A stretch of 44,022 nt of DNA from Rhodobiaceae bacterium (GTDB lineage Bacteria; Pseudomonadota; Alphaproteobacteria; Rhizobiales; Aestuariivirgaceae): assembly GCA_009885825.1 (NCBI GenBank), contig VFJY01000155.1:1-44022 (forward strand), in the 5' to 3' direction. This document shows positions 34,065 through 41,524 of this stretch, one piece after another (positions within the stretch are counted from its first letter, which is position 1; each line of letters opens with the position of its first letter). Both the position numbers and the translations under genes were made by a program. The notes under the pieces were generated by a model that was given only the letters and a program-made list of their open reading frames with translations, was not told where the DNA came from and did not search any database.

Positions 34065-34927
34065 TTTTTGGCCCCCGTTCTGACCGAAAGCACCCGGTCG
34101 AGAATGATTGCCAGGATCACAATCGCAAGGCCCGCTTCAATGCCCAAGGGAATGTTGCGATTGTTGAGCGCCCGGTTAACCGGATTGCCAAGCGAAGGCG
34201 CGCCGATCAGTGTTGCAATCACCACCATGGACAGCGAAAGCATGATGCATTGGGTGAGCCCCGCCATGATCGTGGGAAGCGCCGCCGGCAATTCAACCTT
34301 CCACAACAGTTGCCTCTTCGTGGCGCCAAAGGCCTCGCCCGCCTCCAGCATGGGTTTGGGAATGGATGTCAGCCCCAGATAGGTCATGCGCACCGGCGCT
34401 GGCATTGCGAAGATAACCGTGACGATGAGCGCTGGCGCGGCGCCGAGGCCAAACAGGATCAGGATGGGGATGAGATAGACGAATGTCGGCATGGTCTGCA
34501 TGAGATCGAGGATGGGCTGCATGGTTTGCCACACCCGCGGCTTGTGGGCGGCCCAGATGCCCAGCGGAACGCCAATCACCATGGAAGCCGACGTGGCCGC
34601 GATCACGATCACCAGCGTCTGCACGGTTTCCTTCCACAGGCCCTGGTTGATGATGAAAAGAAAACCCGCCAGCACCAGCAGGCTCATGATCTTGGATTTC
34701 TGGATGGAGTAGCTGACGCCAGCCAGCGCGGCGGCCAGCAGCAGCGGCGGACACAGCAGGAGCAGATAGGTGGAACCCTCGATCACCCATTCGATGCCAT
34801 TCGACAGCCCGTCAAAAAACCAGTCGAAATAGGTGATGATGAAGTCGATGACCGACTTCCCCCATTGCCCAACCGGAATTTTCCACGCCGCGATGAACTT
34901 CGAAATCGGATCGATCATGTGCCCCAC
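34061..34927 (-). CDS. choW: Choline ABC transporter permease
   Basis: 288-residue permease of the ProW/OpuAB family. An amphipathic N-terminus (MGHMIDPISKFIAAWKIPVG) leads into about six membrane helices. The ATPase-docking EAA loop is LEAGEAFGATKRQLLWKVEL followed by PAALP. It pairs as a homodimer with ChoV. The gene starts 66 bases downstream of choX, and a strong hairpin fills that spacer. Confidence 0.92.
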   Translation of the reverse strand: MGHMIDPISKFIAAWKIPVGQWGKSVIDFIITYFDWFFDGLSNGIEWVIEGSTYLLLLCPPLLLAAALAGVSYSIQKSKIMSLLVLAGFLFIINQGLWKETVQTLVIVIAATSASMVIGVPLGIWAAHKPRVWQTMQPILDLMQTMPTFVYLIPILILFGLGAAPALIVTVIFAMPAPVRMTYLGLTSIPKPMLEAGEAFGATKRQLLWKVELPAALPTIMAGLTQCIMLSLSMVVIATLIGAPSLGNPVNRALNNRNIPLGIEAGLAIVILAIILDRVLSVRTGAKK

Positions 34928-34942
34928 CCCTGCGTTGCGACG

Positions 34943-34972
34943 CTCCGGCGCTGCAAATGCCCAGCGCCGGAG
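34943..34972 (-). other. Intercistronic stem-loop between choX and choW
   Basis: A perfect 11-base GC-rich stem, CTCCGGCGCTG with CAGCGCCGGAG (34943-34953 and 34962-34972), with an eight-base loop. On the transcribed strand the following bases are CGTCGCAACG, so there is no U-tract. It lies between a binding-protein gene and its permease gene, like the other two such elements in the window. Confidence 0.75.
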
Positions 34973-34993
34973 AAATCTGAAGTCGTATGGCTG

Positions 34994-35938
34994 CTACTGG
35001 ATCGCCGCCGAAACCGCGGCCGTGGCATCGCCGCCATCAATGGTGGTCACCCCGTCAAGCCACGCCTTGATGGAATCCGGGTTGGTCTTGATCCAGTCCA
35101 GCGCCACGACCTTGGGATCAGCGCCATCCTTGAGCACGGGCGCCATCATCGCGCCTTCCATGGCGAGGTCGAACTTGAGATTGCTCACCAGCTTGCCAGC
35201 ATTGGGGCATTCCGCCAGGTAGCCGGCGCGCACGTTGGTGTGAACCGTCGCGCCGCCAAAGCCATAGTCGCTGACGCCATCGAGATAATGGATTTTCATG
35301 TCGCCCATGATGGGATGTGGCGTCCAGCCGAGGAACAGGATCCATTCATTGTTCTTCATGGCCTTTTCGGCTTCTGTCAGCATGCCCGCTTCCGAGCTTT
35401 CAACCAGCTCGAATCCGGCAAGGTTGTTCTTTGGGTCGTCAATCATGGTCTGGATGATGCGGTTGCCGTCGTTGCCCGATTCAATGCCGTAGAATTTGCC
35501 ACTGAATTTATCCTTGTTGGCGGCAAGATCGGCAATGCTTTTGACGCCCGCATCGGCCACATATTGCGGAACCACAACGCCGTAGCCCGCGCCTTCCAGG
35601 TTTGGCGGCAGCTGCTCAACTGACTTGTCATCAAAATAAGGCTTAACGTCCGCCGTCATGCTCGGCATCCAATTGCCAAGGAATATGTCAACATCCTTGT
35701 TCTTCAGCGAAGCATAGGTCACAGGCACCGAAAGTGTTTTCACTTCCGAGGTGTAGCCCAAGGCGTCAAACAGATTGGCGGCGATCCCGGTGATCACCTG
35801 GATGTCGGTCCAGCCCACGTCGGCGAAACGCACGGCCTTGCAATTCTCAGGATCTGCGGCAGATGCTGAGTTTGCCATCGCCAGCAGGCTTGCGCCAACA
35901 GCGGCTGAGCCCAGAAATTTCGTGAAAATAGAATGCAT
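34994..35938 (-). CDS. choX: Choline-binding protein of ABC transporter
   Basis: 314 residues with a signal peptide ending ANSASA/ADPENC. The choline cage known from the Sinorhizobium meliloti ChoX structure (aromatic Trp43, Trp90, Tyr119 and Trp205, with Asp45 and Asn156, as I recall the numbering) is present at exactly those positions: VGWTD (43, 45), LGNW (90), GAGYG (119), ESGND (Asn156) and LGWTPHP (205). That makes choline, rather than glycine betaine or proline, the most likely ligand. It is the first gene of choXWV, and a candidate TTGACG-type promoter lies about 65-90 bases upstream. Confidence 0.95.
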   Translation of the reverse strand: MHSIFTKFLGSAAVGASLLAMANSASAADPENCKAVRFADVGWTDIQVITGIAANLFDALGYTSEVKTLSVPVTYASLKNKDVDIFLGNWMPSMTADVKPYFDDKSVEQLPPNLEGAGYGVVVPQYVADAGVKSIADLAANKDKFSGKFYGIESGNDGNRIIQTMIDDPKNNLAGFELVESSEAGMLTEAEKAMKNNEWILFLGWTPHPIMGDMKIHYLDGVSDYGFGGATVHTNVRAGYLAECPNAGKLVSNLKFDLAMEGAMMAPVLKDGADPKVVALDWIKTNPDSIKAWLDGVTTIDGGDATAAVSAAIQ

Positions 35939-35990
35939 GTCTTTGGTTCTCCCTAAATATCCGCCAATGTTGCAAATTTCCTGCGGACTG

Positions 35991-36029
35991 TGGGTGCTAG
36001 ACTAGCGCCAAACACCCATTGCTCGTCAA
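35991..36029 (-). promoter_or_regulatory. Candidate choX promoter with overlapping inverted repeat
   Basis: On the minus strand TTGACG (36029-36024) and, 17 bases on, GCTAGT (36006-36001) form a rhizobial-type promoter towards choX. TGGGTG (35991-35996) and CACCCA (36013-36018) form an inverted repeat around it, with an inner GCTAG-A-CTAGC. The overlap of palindrome and promoter suggests a repressor operator, for example a BetI-like regulator responding to choline; the regulator is a guess. The rest of the 197-base divergent region shows no clear promoter for the oxidoreductase gene. Confidence 0.45.
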
Positions 36030-36135
36030 GTTGGTATTTTGAGGGGCGTAGGCTAAAAACGACATTTTCTATACTTCTCTCACCAAGCTGCCTATACACG
36101 TGGGCTTCAGTTGATAAATTCAAGGGGAGAACATC

Positions 36136-37125
36136 GTGAAGCCAGTCAAATGGGGAATCATTTCAACCGCCAATATCGGCATGGAAAAAGTAACCCCCGG
36201 CATGATGAAAAGCGCCGATATCGAGGTGGTGGCCATTTCATCGCGCAGCCTCAAGGCAGCCAAGGCCGCAGCCGCAAAACTCGGCATTCCCAAGGCCTAC
36301 GGCTCCTATGAGGAGATGCTGGCGGATTCTGAAATCGAAGCTGTTTACAATCCCTTACCCAACCATCTTCATGTTCCACTTACACTTGCCGCCGCGAAAG
36401 CCGGAAAACATGTGCTGTGCGAAAAGCCCATCGCCATAACAGCCAGGGAAGCAGCCAAACTCCGCAAGGTGCCCAAGAGCATTCATGTGGCCGAAGCCTT
36501 CATGGTGCGTCACGCCCAGCAATGGATTGAGGCCCGCGCCCGCGTCAAGAAGGGTGAGATCGGCGCGCTTGGCGCGGTGCAAGTCTTCTTCACCTATTTC
36601 AACCGCGATCCCAAAAACGTCCGCAACATGGCGGACATTGGCGGCGGCGGTCTCTATGATATCGGCTGCTATCCCATCACGGTCGCCCGCTTCATGTTTG
36701 GCGCCGAACCCAAGCGCGTGATTGCGACCTTCGACCGTGACCCCAAATTCAAGACTGATCGCCTGGCCAGCGGCATCGCCGATTTCGGCGATGGCCGCCA
36801 GCTCACATTTGTGGTTTCAACCCAGTTGGCCCCCTATCAGCGTGTCAACATGGCGGGCACCAAGGGCCGCATCGAAATCGAAATCCCCTTCAACGCGCCC
36901 CCCGACAAGCCCAACCGCTACTTCGTGCAAGGCATGGACATGAATGTGGGAAAATGGACGGAACTTTCCGTTACCGACCAGTACCAGCTCCAGGCCGAAG
37001 CCTTCAACCGCGTCATCCGCAAACAGGAAAAGCCGTCTTGGGGCGTCGAAGACGCCATCCAGAACATGAAAATCATCGACGCCTTCTTCCGCTCGGAAAA
37101 AAGCGGCAAGTGGGAAAAGCCTTGA
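36136..37125 (+). CDS. Gfo/Idh/MocA family oxidoreductase
   Basis: 329 residues starting at GTG 36136, with AAGGGGAG about ten bases ahead. The N-terminal Rossmann domain (KWGIISTANIGMEKVTPGMM) is followed by the family EKP motif (KHVLCEKPIAI), whose Lys is catalytic, and by the GGGLYDIGCYPITVARFMFG signature. The overall pattern is closest to sugar dehydrogenases of the D-xylose 1-dehydrogenase (NADP) type, but substrate cannot be set from sequence. No signal peptide, so cytoplasmic. It stands alone between the divergent choXWV operon and a palindromic repeat. Confidence 0.9.
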   Translation: MKPVKWGIISTANIGMEKVTPGMMKSADIEVVAISSRSLKAAKAAAAKLGIPKAYGSYEEMLADSEIEAVYNPLPNHLHVPLTLAAAKAGKHVLCEKPIAITAREAAKLRKVPKSIHVAEAFMVRHAQQWIEARARVKKGEIGALGAVQVFFTYFNRDPKNVRNMADIGGGGLYDIGCYPITVARFMFGAEPKRVIATFDRDPKFKTDRLASGIADFGDGRQLTFVVSTQLAPYQRVNMAGTKGRIEIEIPFNAPPDKPNRYFVQGMDMNVGKWTELSVTDQYQLQAEAFNRVIRKQEKPSWGVEDAIQNMKIIDAFFRSEKSGKWEKP

Positions 37126-37134
37126 GGCAGTAAT

Positions 37135-37228
37135 CCCTCATCCGGCCTTCGGCCACCTTCGGCTCATCCAATTGTCGCCTTCTCCCGTGCTCTTGCATGG
37201 GAGAAGGTGGCCGAAGGCCGGATGAGGG
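37135..37228. repeat. Palindromic intergenic repeat (REP-like)
   Basis: Perfect 26-base arms at 37135-37160 and 37203-37228. Inside lies a second hairpin, CCTTCTCCC (37178-37186) with GGGAGAAGG (37199-37207), which shares bases with the outer right arm, so the two folds are mutually exclusive. It starts nine bases after the oxidoreductase stop and may act as an mRNA 3' end. Elements rich in GGCCTTCGGCC and CTTCTCCC are common in Rhizobiales intergenic regions. Confidence 0.85.
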
Positions 37229-37266
37229 CTCTTTGCCAGCCAAACAACCCCCGCTTTTCCCTTTGC

Positions 37267-37295
37267 TTGACAGTCCTAGAAAGAATATTTTTTAC
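37267..37295 (+). promoter_or_regulatory. Candidate promoter upstream of the low-GC ORF
   Basis: A perfect TTGACA at 37267-37272 is followed after 17-18 bases by the weak -10 candidate TTTTAC/TTTACA, in a locally AT-rich stretch. It would start transcription just ahead of the small ORF at 37319. Confidence 0.4.
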
Positions 37296-37318
37296 AGAGA
37301 TGGGCAGCAGTGAATTAA

Positions 37319-37654
37319 GTGCGGTGCCGCCGCGTTTCCGGAATGGTGACTTCCATGCGAACGACGGAAAACTTTAACAGTGAGACAGGCCAGGTATTCG
37401 TCATTGTGGCTGTGCTGATTAGTTTGGTTATAACTGTGCAACCAATTCGTAGAATGGCAGCTGAATTGAGGTTTTATCGCGCAAACAATTGGGACCTTTG
37501 GCTCGACAGCCAAAATGAGTGTTGGATGCAGGATTTTTTTGTCCAACGTTTTCCTCATTGGCCCATTGGAAAGTTAAAATTTTCTGCTGAAACTTTATTT
37601 CTTTGTTCACAGTTGGCACTAATCATCATGGCACTTGTTGCGGCCTTTGCTTGA
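37319..37654 (+). CDS. Possible small two-helix membrane protein, orphan
   Basis: Up to 111 residues from GTG 37319; ATG at 37343, or at 37355, is an equally possible start. Two hydrophobic stretches (QVFVIVAVLISLVITVQP and ETLFLCSQLALIIMALVAAF) flank a soluble middle rich in Trp, Phe and Arg, giving a hairpin topology. I recognise no family. Base and codon use differ from the neighbours, with TTA, CTA, ATA, AGA and many T-ending codons, and the stretch is visibly AT-richer. No good ribosome-binding site precedes any start. A promoter-like TTGACA lies upstream. It could be a recently acquired gene or a chance ORF. Confidence 0.35.
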   Translation: MRCRRVSGMVTSMRTTENFNSETGQVFVIVAVLISLVITVQPIRRMAAELRFYRANNWDLWLDSQNECWMQDFFVQRFPHWPIGKLKFSAETLFLCSQLALIIMALVAAFA

Positions 37655-37714
37655 CCTGGGAAAGAAGAAAAAGGGGTTTACGCAATAGACGAACGTGGCT
37701 GAAAGCACCTCATC

Positions 37715-38593
37715 TCACCCCCACAATCTCGCCGCGCCGCGCACACCGCTTTTCTCGCCATGCCTCGCCCGCACCACTCGTGCTTCTGCCGTTCCGGAAA
37801 AACTGTAGCGCGATATGAGCTGCGGCAACTGCTCCACCAGTTCCGGCAATTCGCTTAAACCCCCGCCGATCACAAATACATCCGGGTCCACCACACAGGC
37901 AATATTGGCGGCAACGCGAGCAAAGCGATCCTGCAAACGCGTGAGAGATGCCACGGCGTTCACATCGCCACCCCGCGCCCGCGCCACAATTTCCTTTCCC
38001 GAAACATCTTCGCCCGTAACGCGCAGATGATCCCTCGCCAATCCCGTGCCCGAAACATATTGCTCAGCGCATCCCTTCTTGCCACAGAAGCACGGCAGCA
38101 GCGGCCATTCGGTTTCATTGGGCCAGGGCAGGGCCGTATGGCCAAATTCGCCGGCCTCGCCATTGGCCCCCACAACCAGCTTGCCATTGGCCACAAGGCC
38201 GCCGCCAAGGGCGGTGCCCACCGTGAAGAAGGCAACAACCGCATAGCCTTGGCCCGCCCCGTCAATGGCCTCCGACAGGGCAAAGCAATTCGCGTCATTT
38301 TCCATTTTCACCGTCCGGCCAATTGCTGCTTGAAGATCGTGCTGGAAGGGTTTGCCATTGCACACCAGAATATTGGCATTGCGCCACAAGCCTGTCTTGC
38401 GAGACAGCGAACCAGGTGCTCCAATGCCCACCGTGCCGTCGCCCGCCGCCTGAACCAGCTCACCAATGGCGGAAACAATCCCGTCATAAGACCTGGGCGT
38501 GGCAATGCGTTTTTCGAAAACCGCATCGCCAGCCGCTGATAGCGCGATGGCATCAATCTTGGTGCCGCCGAGATCGATGCCGATGCGCTTCAT
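37715..38593 (-). CDS. ROK-family sugar kinase
   Basis: 292 residues. The ATP-binding start is GIDLGGTKIDAIAL; the sugar-binding ENDANCFALSEA, the phosphate loop GTALGGGLV (Ala where GTGVGGG is usual), the EFGH motif GEAGEFGHTALPW and the zinc-binding CFCGKKGCAEQYVSG follow. ROK kinases phosphorylate glucose, fructose, mannose or N-acetyl sugars. The partner gene encodes a phosphomannose-isomerase-like cupin and overlaps by four bases, so mannose or fructose is a reasonable guess. It is the second gene of this pair. Confidence 0.9.
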   Translation of the reverse strand: MKRIGIDLGGTKIDAIALSAAGDAVFEKRIATPRSYDGIVSAIGELVQAAGDGTVGIGAPGSLSRKTGLWRNANILVCNGKPFQHDLQAAIGRTVKMENDANCFALSEAIDGAGQGYAVVAFFTVGTALGGGLVANGKLVVGANGEAGEFGHTALPWPNETEWPLLPCFCGKKGCAEQYVSGTGLARDHLRVTGEDVSGKEIVARARGGDVNAVASLTRLQDRFARVAANIACVVDPDVFVIGGGLSELPELVEQLPQLISRYSFSGTAEARVVRARHGEKSGVRGAARLWG

Positions 38594-38931
38594 GCGCGCT
38601 GATACACGTCGTCATAACGGACAATATCATCTTCGCCGAGATAATCGCCAAATTGAACCTCGATGACCTCGACAGGGCCATCATGGAAATTCTCCAGCCG
38701 GTGCTTCTCTCCTTGGGCAATATCAATGGTTTGCGAGCGCCTGAGTTCCACAACCCGGTCGCCCACTGTCACCGTGGCAGTCCCTGTCACCACGGTCCAA
38801 TGCTCGGCCCGATGCTTGTGGCTTTGCAGCGAAAGCCTCCCACCGGGCGTAACCACAATGCGTTTGACCTTGAAGCCTTTTCCCTCGTCGAGCACATGAA
38901 ATGACCCCCAGGGCCTGGTCTCGCTATACAT
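38590..38931 (-). CDS. Mannose-6-phosphate isomerase-like cupin (type II, stand-alone)
   Basis: 113 residues equal to the C-terminal cupin domain of bifunctional ManC/AlgA enzymes without the guanylyltransferase part: RPWGSFHVLDEGKGFKVKRI, then PGGRLSLQSHKHRAEHWTVV with the metal-binding His residues, GEKHRLEN, and VQFGDYLGEDDIVRYDDVY. It probably interconverts mannose 6-phosphate and fructose 6-phosphate. The gene starts the pair, and the overlapping ROK kinase could supply its substrate. Confidence 0.87.
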   Translation of the reverse strand: MYSETRPWGSFHVLDEGKGFKVKRIVVTPGGRLSLQSHKHRAEHWTVVTGTATVTVGDRVVELRRSQTIDIAQGEKHRLENFHDGPVEVIEVQFGDYLGEDDIVRYDDVYQRA

Positions 38932-39032
38932 TGATATCCCTGTAACCGGTTGTTATTTATCGTTTATCCAAGTGTAGGAAAGCCCCAGACAATGCTATTA
39001 TGCGCCGCCATTAGCACTTGTCCACCAGCCAA

Positions 39033-39061
39033 TTGACGTGAAGCCGTCACGTCGATATAAG
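39033..39061 (+). promoter_or_regulatory. rpsT promoter with palindrome in the spacer
   Basis: TTGACG (39033-39038), exactly 17 bases, TATAAG (39056-39061). A 7-base inverted repeat GACGTGA/TCACGTC (39035-39041 and 39047-39053) starts within the -35 and fills most of the spacer, and would place a bound protein directly across the promoter. Transcription should begin about 30 bases before the rpsT ATG. Confidence 0.75.
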
Positions 39062-39097
39062 CCGCCAACTCCATACGTTAAGCAATCAGGAAATAGA

Positions 39098-39364
39098 ATG
39101 GCCAATACGAAGTCGGCAAAGAAGGCAACACGCGTTTCGGCGCGTCGCGCCACCGTAAACAAGAACCGCGTCAGCCGCGTTCGCAGCTCCTTGCGCAAGG
39201 TGGAAGAGGCAATCAGTGCCGGCGACCAGGCGGCAGCCGCAATTGCCATGAAGCAAGCAGAGCCTGAGTTGATGCGCGGCGCCCAGAAGGGTGTTTTCCA
39301 TAAGAACACCGCTTCGCGCAAGGTTTCGCGCCTCACCAGCCGCATTCGGGCTCTCAAAGCCTGA
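39098..39364 (+). CDS. rpsT: 30S ribosomal protein S20
   Basis: 88 residues, typical size and composition: [20 protein letters not shown] at the start, a basic helical body and a closing [20 protein letters not shown]. The frame is open from 39038, but ATG 39098 is the universal S20 start and the upstream codons overlap the promoter. S20 next to dnaA is a conserved alphaproteobacterial arrangement. A strong terminator follows 22 bases after the stop. Confidence 0.97.
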   Translation: MANTKSAKKATRVSARRATVNKNRVSRVRSSLRKVEEAISAGDQAAAAIAMKQAEPELMRGAQKGVFHKNTASRKVSRLTSRIRALKA

Positions 39365-39367
39365 CAA

Positions 39368-39376
39368 TTATCCACA
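39368..39376 (+). promoter_or_regulatory. Perfect DnaA box
   Basis: TTATCCACA, the consensus high-affinity DnaA site, three bases after the rpsT stop. One-mismatch versions follow: TGTGTACAA (39493-39501, reverse orientation) and TGATTCACA (39587-39595). They could mediate DnaA autoregulation or belong to an origin; the number is low for a full oriC. Confidence 0.6.
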
Positions 39377-39386
39377 TATCTTTTTG

Positions 39387-39419
39387 AAAACGCGCCGCGA
39401 ATTTTTCCGGCGCGTTTTT
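39387..39419 (+). terminator. Rho-independent terminator of rpsT
   Basis: Arms 39387-39397 (AAAACGCGCCG) and 39408-39418 (CGGCGCGTTTT) pair perfectly, with a ten-base loop, and the right arm runs into TTTTT and then GTTT. This is the clearest intrinsic terminator in the window. It isolates rpsT from dnaA. Confidence 0.9.
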
Positions 39420-39944
39420 GTTTGTCCGCTGACTGACAGTTTTGGCAATTTTAGCCTAAATAGTTCAATGGCTTAATCCAGCCCTGTCAAAATGTGTACA
39501 AAGCGCGCCTGGATCGCCCCCTTCGACATAACAATTCTATTATGTTGCGGCGCACAGTCATTTGTGGCCAGCCCCGCAGCGCCTCCTGATTCACAATGTC
39601 ACATCAGGGAGTTAGCCGAAACCGGAAATAAATCCTGCAAACTGCCGCAAGAACAGGCTCGCTCCGTGTACGGATTATCACAGGATTCATCTTGCACTGT
39701 GTCGCCCGGCCTTTGTAGGTTCCCCTTGTCGTTACCGGCGGCAAATGAATAAGCGGCACGTGTGACGGGGAATAACGGGTATAATAACACTTTGGACTGT
39801 GAGGCCACAGGGTGAAGTGACGGGGTGATTGGACGTCAAGGGGGCGGTTGGTTTTTCCAAAGTGTTAAGTGAAGGCGTGGAGTTAGCGTAAGTTGCTTTT
39901 TAGTAGTGAAAAAGCGGCGCCGAAAATCTGTGTCAGGAGCAAAT
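39420..39944. other. rpsT-dnaA regulatory region
   Basis: About 525 bases without a convincing gene. Visible elements: two imperfect DnaA boxes, GANTC methylation sites (GATTC at about 39588 and 39684), a perfect TATAAT (39780-39785) without a good -35, a 12-base inverted repeat (39785-39796 and 39856-39867), and GTGACGGGG repeated at 39762-39770 and 39817-39825. In alphaproteobacteria GANTC sites are methylated by CcrM and can time dnaA transcription through the cell cycle. An 86-codon frame (39492-39752) has no family match that I recognise. The chromosome origin could be here, but in rhizobia it is often near hemE instead. Confidence 0.6.
39785..39867. repeat. 12-base inverted repeat at the dnaA promoter
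   Basis: TAACACTTTGGA (39785-39796) and TCCAAAGTGTTA (39856-39867) are perfect reverse complements separated by 59 bases. The left arm begins at the last base of TATAAT and so covers the likely transcription start of dnaA. Two half-sites this far apart suit a DNA-looping repressor or an RNA leader structure. Confidence 0.6.
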
Positions 39945-41432
39945 ATGATGGAAGCCGACTCGAAACAAAAGTCAGCAGAGCAAGTGAGCGCGGACAACAA
40001 AATGACTGAACTGGCAATTGTCGATCTAAAGCAAAAATGGCAACGTGTAGCCCAGCGCCTGCGGGCTGAATTGGGGGATGATCTTTTTACCAGCTGGTTT
40101 GGCCGCATGGATGCGGAAGACCATAGCAATCTCAGGCTGATCGTATCTGTGCCGACGCGCTTTCTGAAAAGCTGGATAGAGAACCATTATGTCACCAAGC
40201 TGCAGAAAATTGCCGAAGTGGAATTTGGCCGGCTGGATTCAATTCTGGTAAGGGTGCGTGGCCAGATAGCGCCGCAGCGTGTTGTGGAAGTTGTAGAGCG
40301 CGCCGCTGAGCCGCAACGCGGCAATCCAATTGAACAGCACGCAAACTCCGCCTCCAACATGAACTTTCTCGTGCAGGGCGAGCGCAACACGCAGCTTGAT
40401 TTAACCCAGACCTTTGACAGCTTTGTGGTCGGCACATCAAACCAATTGGCCCATGCGGCAGCCTGTCGTGTCACTGAGGCGGTGGCGGGCGCTCCCGTCA
40501 CCTTCAATCCACTTTTCATCCATTCCGCCTCGGGGCTTGGCAAAACTCATCTGCTCAACGCCGTGGCCCACCGCATCCGGGAAATCCATCCTGAGCGCAA
40601 AGTGCTGTTCCTGACCGCCGAGCGCTTCATGTACAGCTTCATCCAGGCGCTGCGCCAGCGCGACACCATATCCTTCAAGGACCAGTTTCAATCGGTTGAC
40701 GTGTTGCTGATTGATGATTTCCAGTTCCTGCAGGGCAAAACCATGCAGCAGGAATTCTGCCACACTTTCAATTCCCTGGTGGATTCCAGGCGGCAGGTGA
40801 TCGTGGCAGCCGATGTGCCGCCGTCGCAGCTTGACACCATTGACCAGCGCATGCGCTCCAGGCTCATCGGCGGCCTGGTGATCGATATTGAAATGCCTGA
40901 CCTGGAACTGCGCCGCAAAATCGTGCTGAGTCGCTATATCGCCATGAACCAACGGGACCATTCCATTGTGATCCCCGATGACGTGCTGGAATTTGTCGCC
41001 AACCGCATAACGGGCGGTGGCCGCGAGCTGGAAGGCGCCTTGAACCGGGTCGTTGCCTATCAGCAGTTCAACAAGGCGCCGATCACGCTTGATCTCGCCT
41101 CCATGGTGCTGCGCGACATGTCGGCGAACCCCGATCAATGCCGCATCAAGATTGACGATATCCTCAAGATTGTCGGCCGCCATTTCAATGTGGCGAGAAC
41201 CGACCTGCTGTCGCCGCGCCGGGCGCGTTCCATCGTGGTGCCGCGCCAGGTTGGCATGTATCTCGCCAAGAAAATGACCTCGCGGTCGCTGCCGGAAATT
41301 GGCAGGCGCTTCGGCGGAAGGGACCATTCCACCGTGCTCCACGCTGTCCGCAAGATCGATGACCAGATCAAGACCGATGACCGCCTGGCCAAGGAAGTGG
41401 CCCTGTTGATAAGGCTTGTCGAACAGCAATAA
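39945..41432 (+). CDS. dnaA: Chromosomal replication initiator protein DnaA
   Basis: 495 residues from ATG 39945, which follows AGGAG at a good distance; a GTG at 39906 would add 13 basic residues. Domain I (about 15-90) is the DnaB/DnaA contact region (WQRVAQRLRAELGDDLFTSW), then a linker, an AAA+ domain with Walker A SASGLGKTHLLN (about 195-206) and Walker B VDVLLIDDFQF, and the DNA-binding domain IV with RSLPEIGRRFGGRDHSTVLH. It opens oriC and regulates transcription. dnaN follows after 92 bases holding a small GC stem (41466-41486). Confidence 0.97.
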   Translation: MMEADSKQKSAEQVSADNKMTELAIVDLKQKWQRVAQRLRAELGDDLFTSWFGRMDAEDHSNLRLIVSVPTRFLKSWIENHYVTKLQKIAEVEFGRLDSILVRVRGQIAPQRVVEVVERAAEPQRGNPIEQHANSASNMNFLVQGERNTQLDLTQTFDSFVVGTSNQLAHAAACRVTEAVAGAPVTFNPLFIHSASGLGKTHLLNAVAHRIREIHPERKVLFLTAERFMYSFIQALRQRDTISFKDQFQSVDVLLIDDFQFLQGKTMQQEFCHTFNSLVDSRRQVIVAADVPPSQLDTIDQRMRSRLIGGLVIDIEMPDLELRRKIVLSRYIAMNQRDHSIVIPDDVLEFVANRITGGGRELEGALNRVVAYQQFNKAPITLDLASMVLRDMSANPDQCRIKIDDILKIVGRHFNVARTDLLSPRRARSIVVPRQVGMYLAKKMTSRSLPEIGRRFGGRDHSTVLHAVRKIDDQIKTDDRLAKEVALLIRLVEQQ

Positions 41433-41524
41433 AATCTGCGGAAAGCCTTGAATCCCGCCTCCTTTCGGGCCATTGTCTGCGGCCCGGTCAGGGGCGGTTT
41501 TTCAAACTCAAGGATTTTGCTGTT

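Noticed and set aside
34250-35623. Long plus-strand ORF (457 codons) opposite choW and choX
   Set aside because: His/Arg-rich shadow frame; both genes on the opposite strand have complete, conserved protein families.
37292-37558. Minus-strand ORF of 88 codons opposite the AT-rich ORF
   Set aside because: No hydrophobic or domain pattern and no start signal; the plus-strand frame has promoter-like sequence and two coherent membrane segments.
39428-39438. CTGACTGACAG near the rpsT terminator as a second regulator box
   Set aside because: Only one full CTGACAG copy and no 11-base periodic partner.
39492-39752. 86-codon ORF between rpsT and dnaA with a hydrophobic start and seven Cys
   Set aside because: No ribosome-binding site, no recognisable family, and the segment is full of regulatory motifs. 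A small exported Cys-containing peptide cannot be fully excluded.
41466-41486. GC stem between dnaA and dnaN as a terminator
   Set aside because: Six-base arms only, and the T-run (41498 onward) is too far from the stem.
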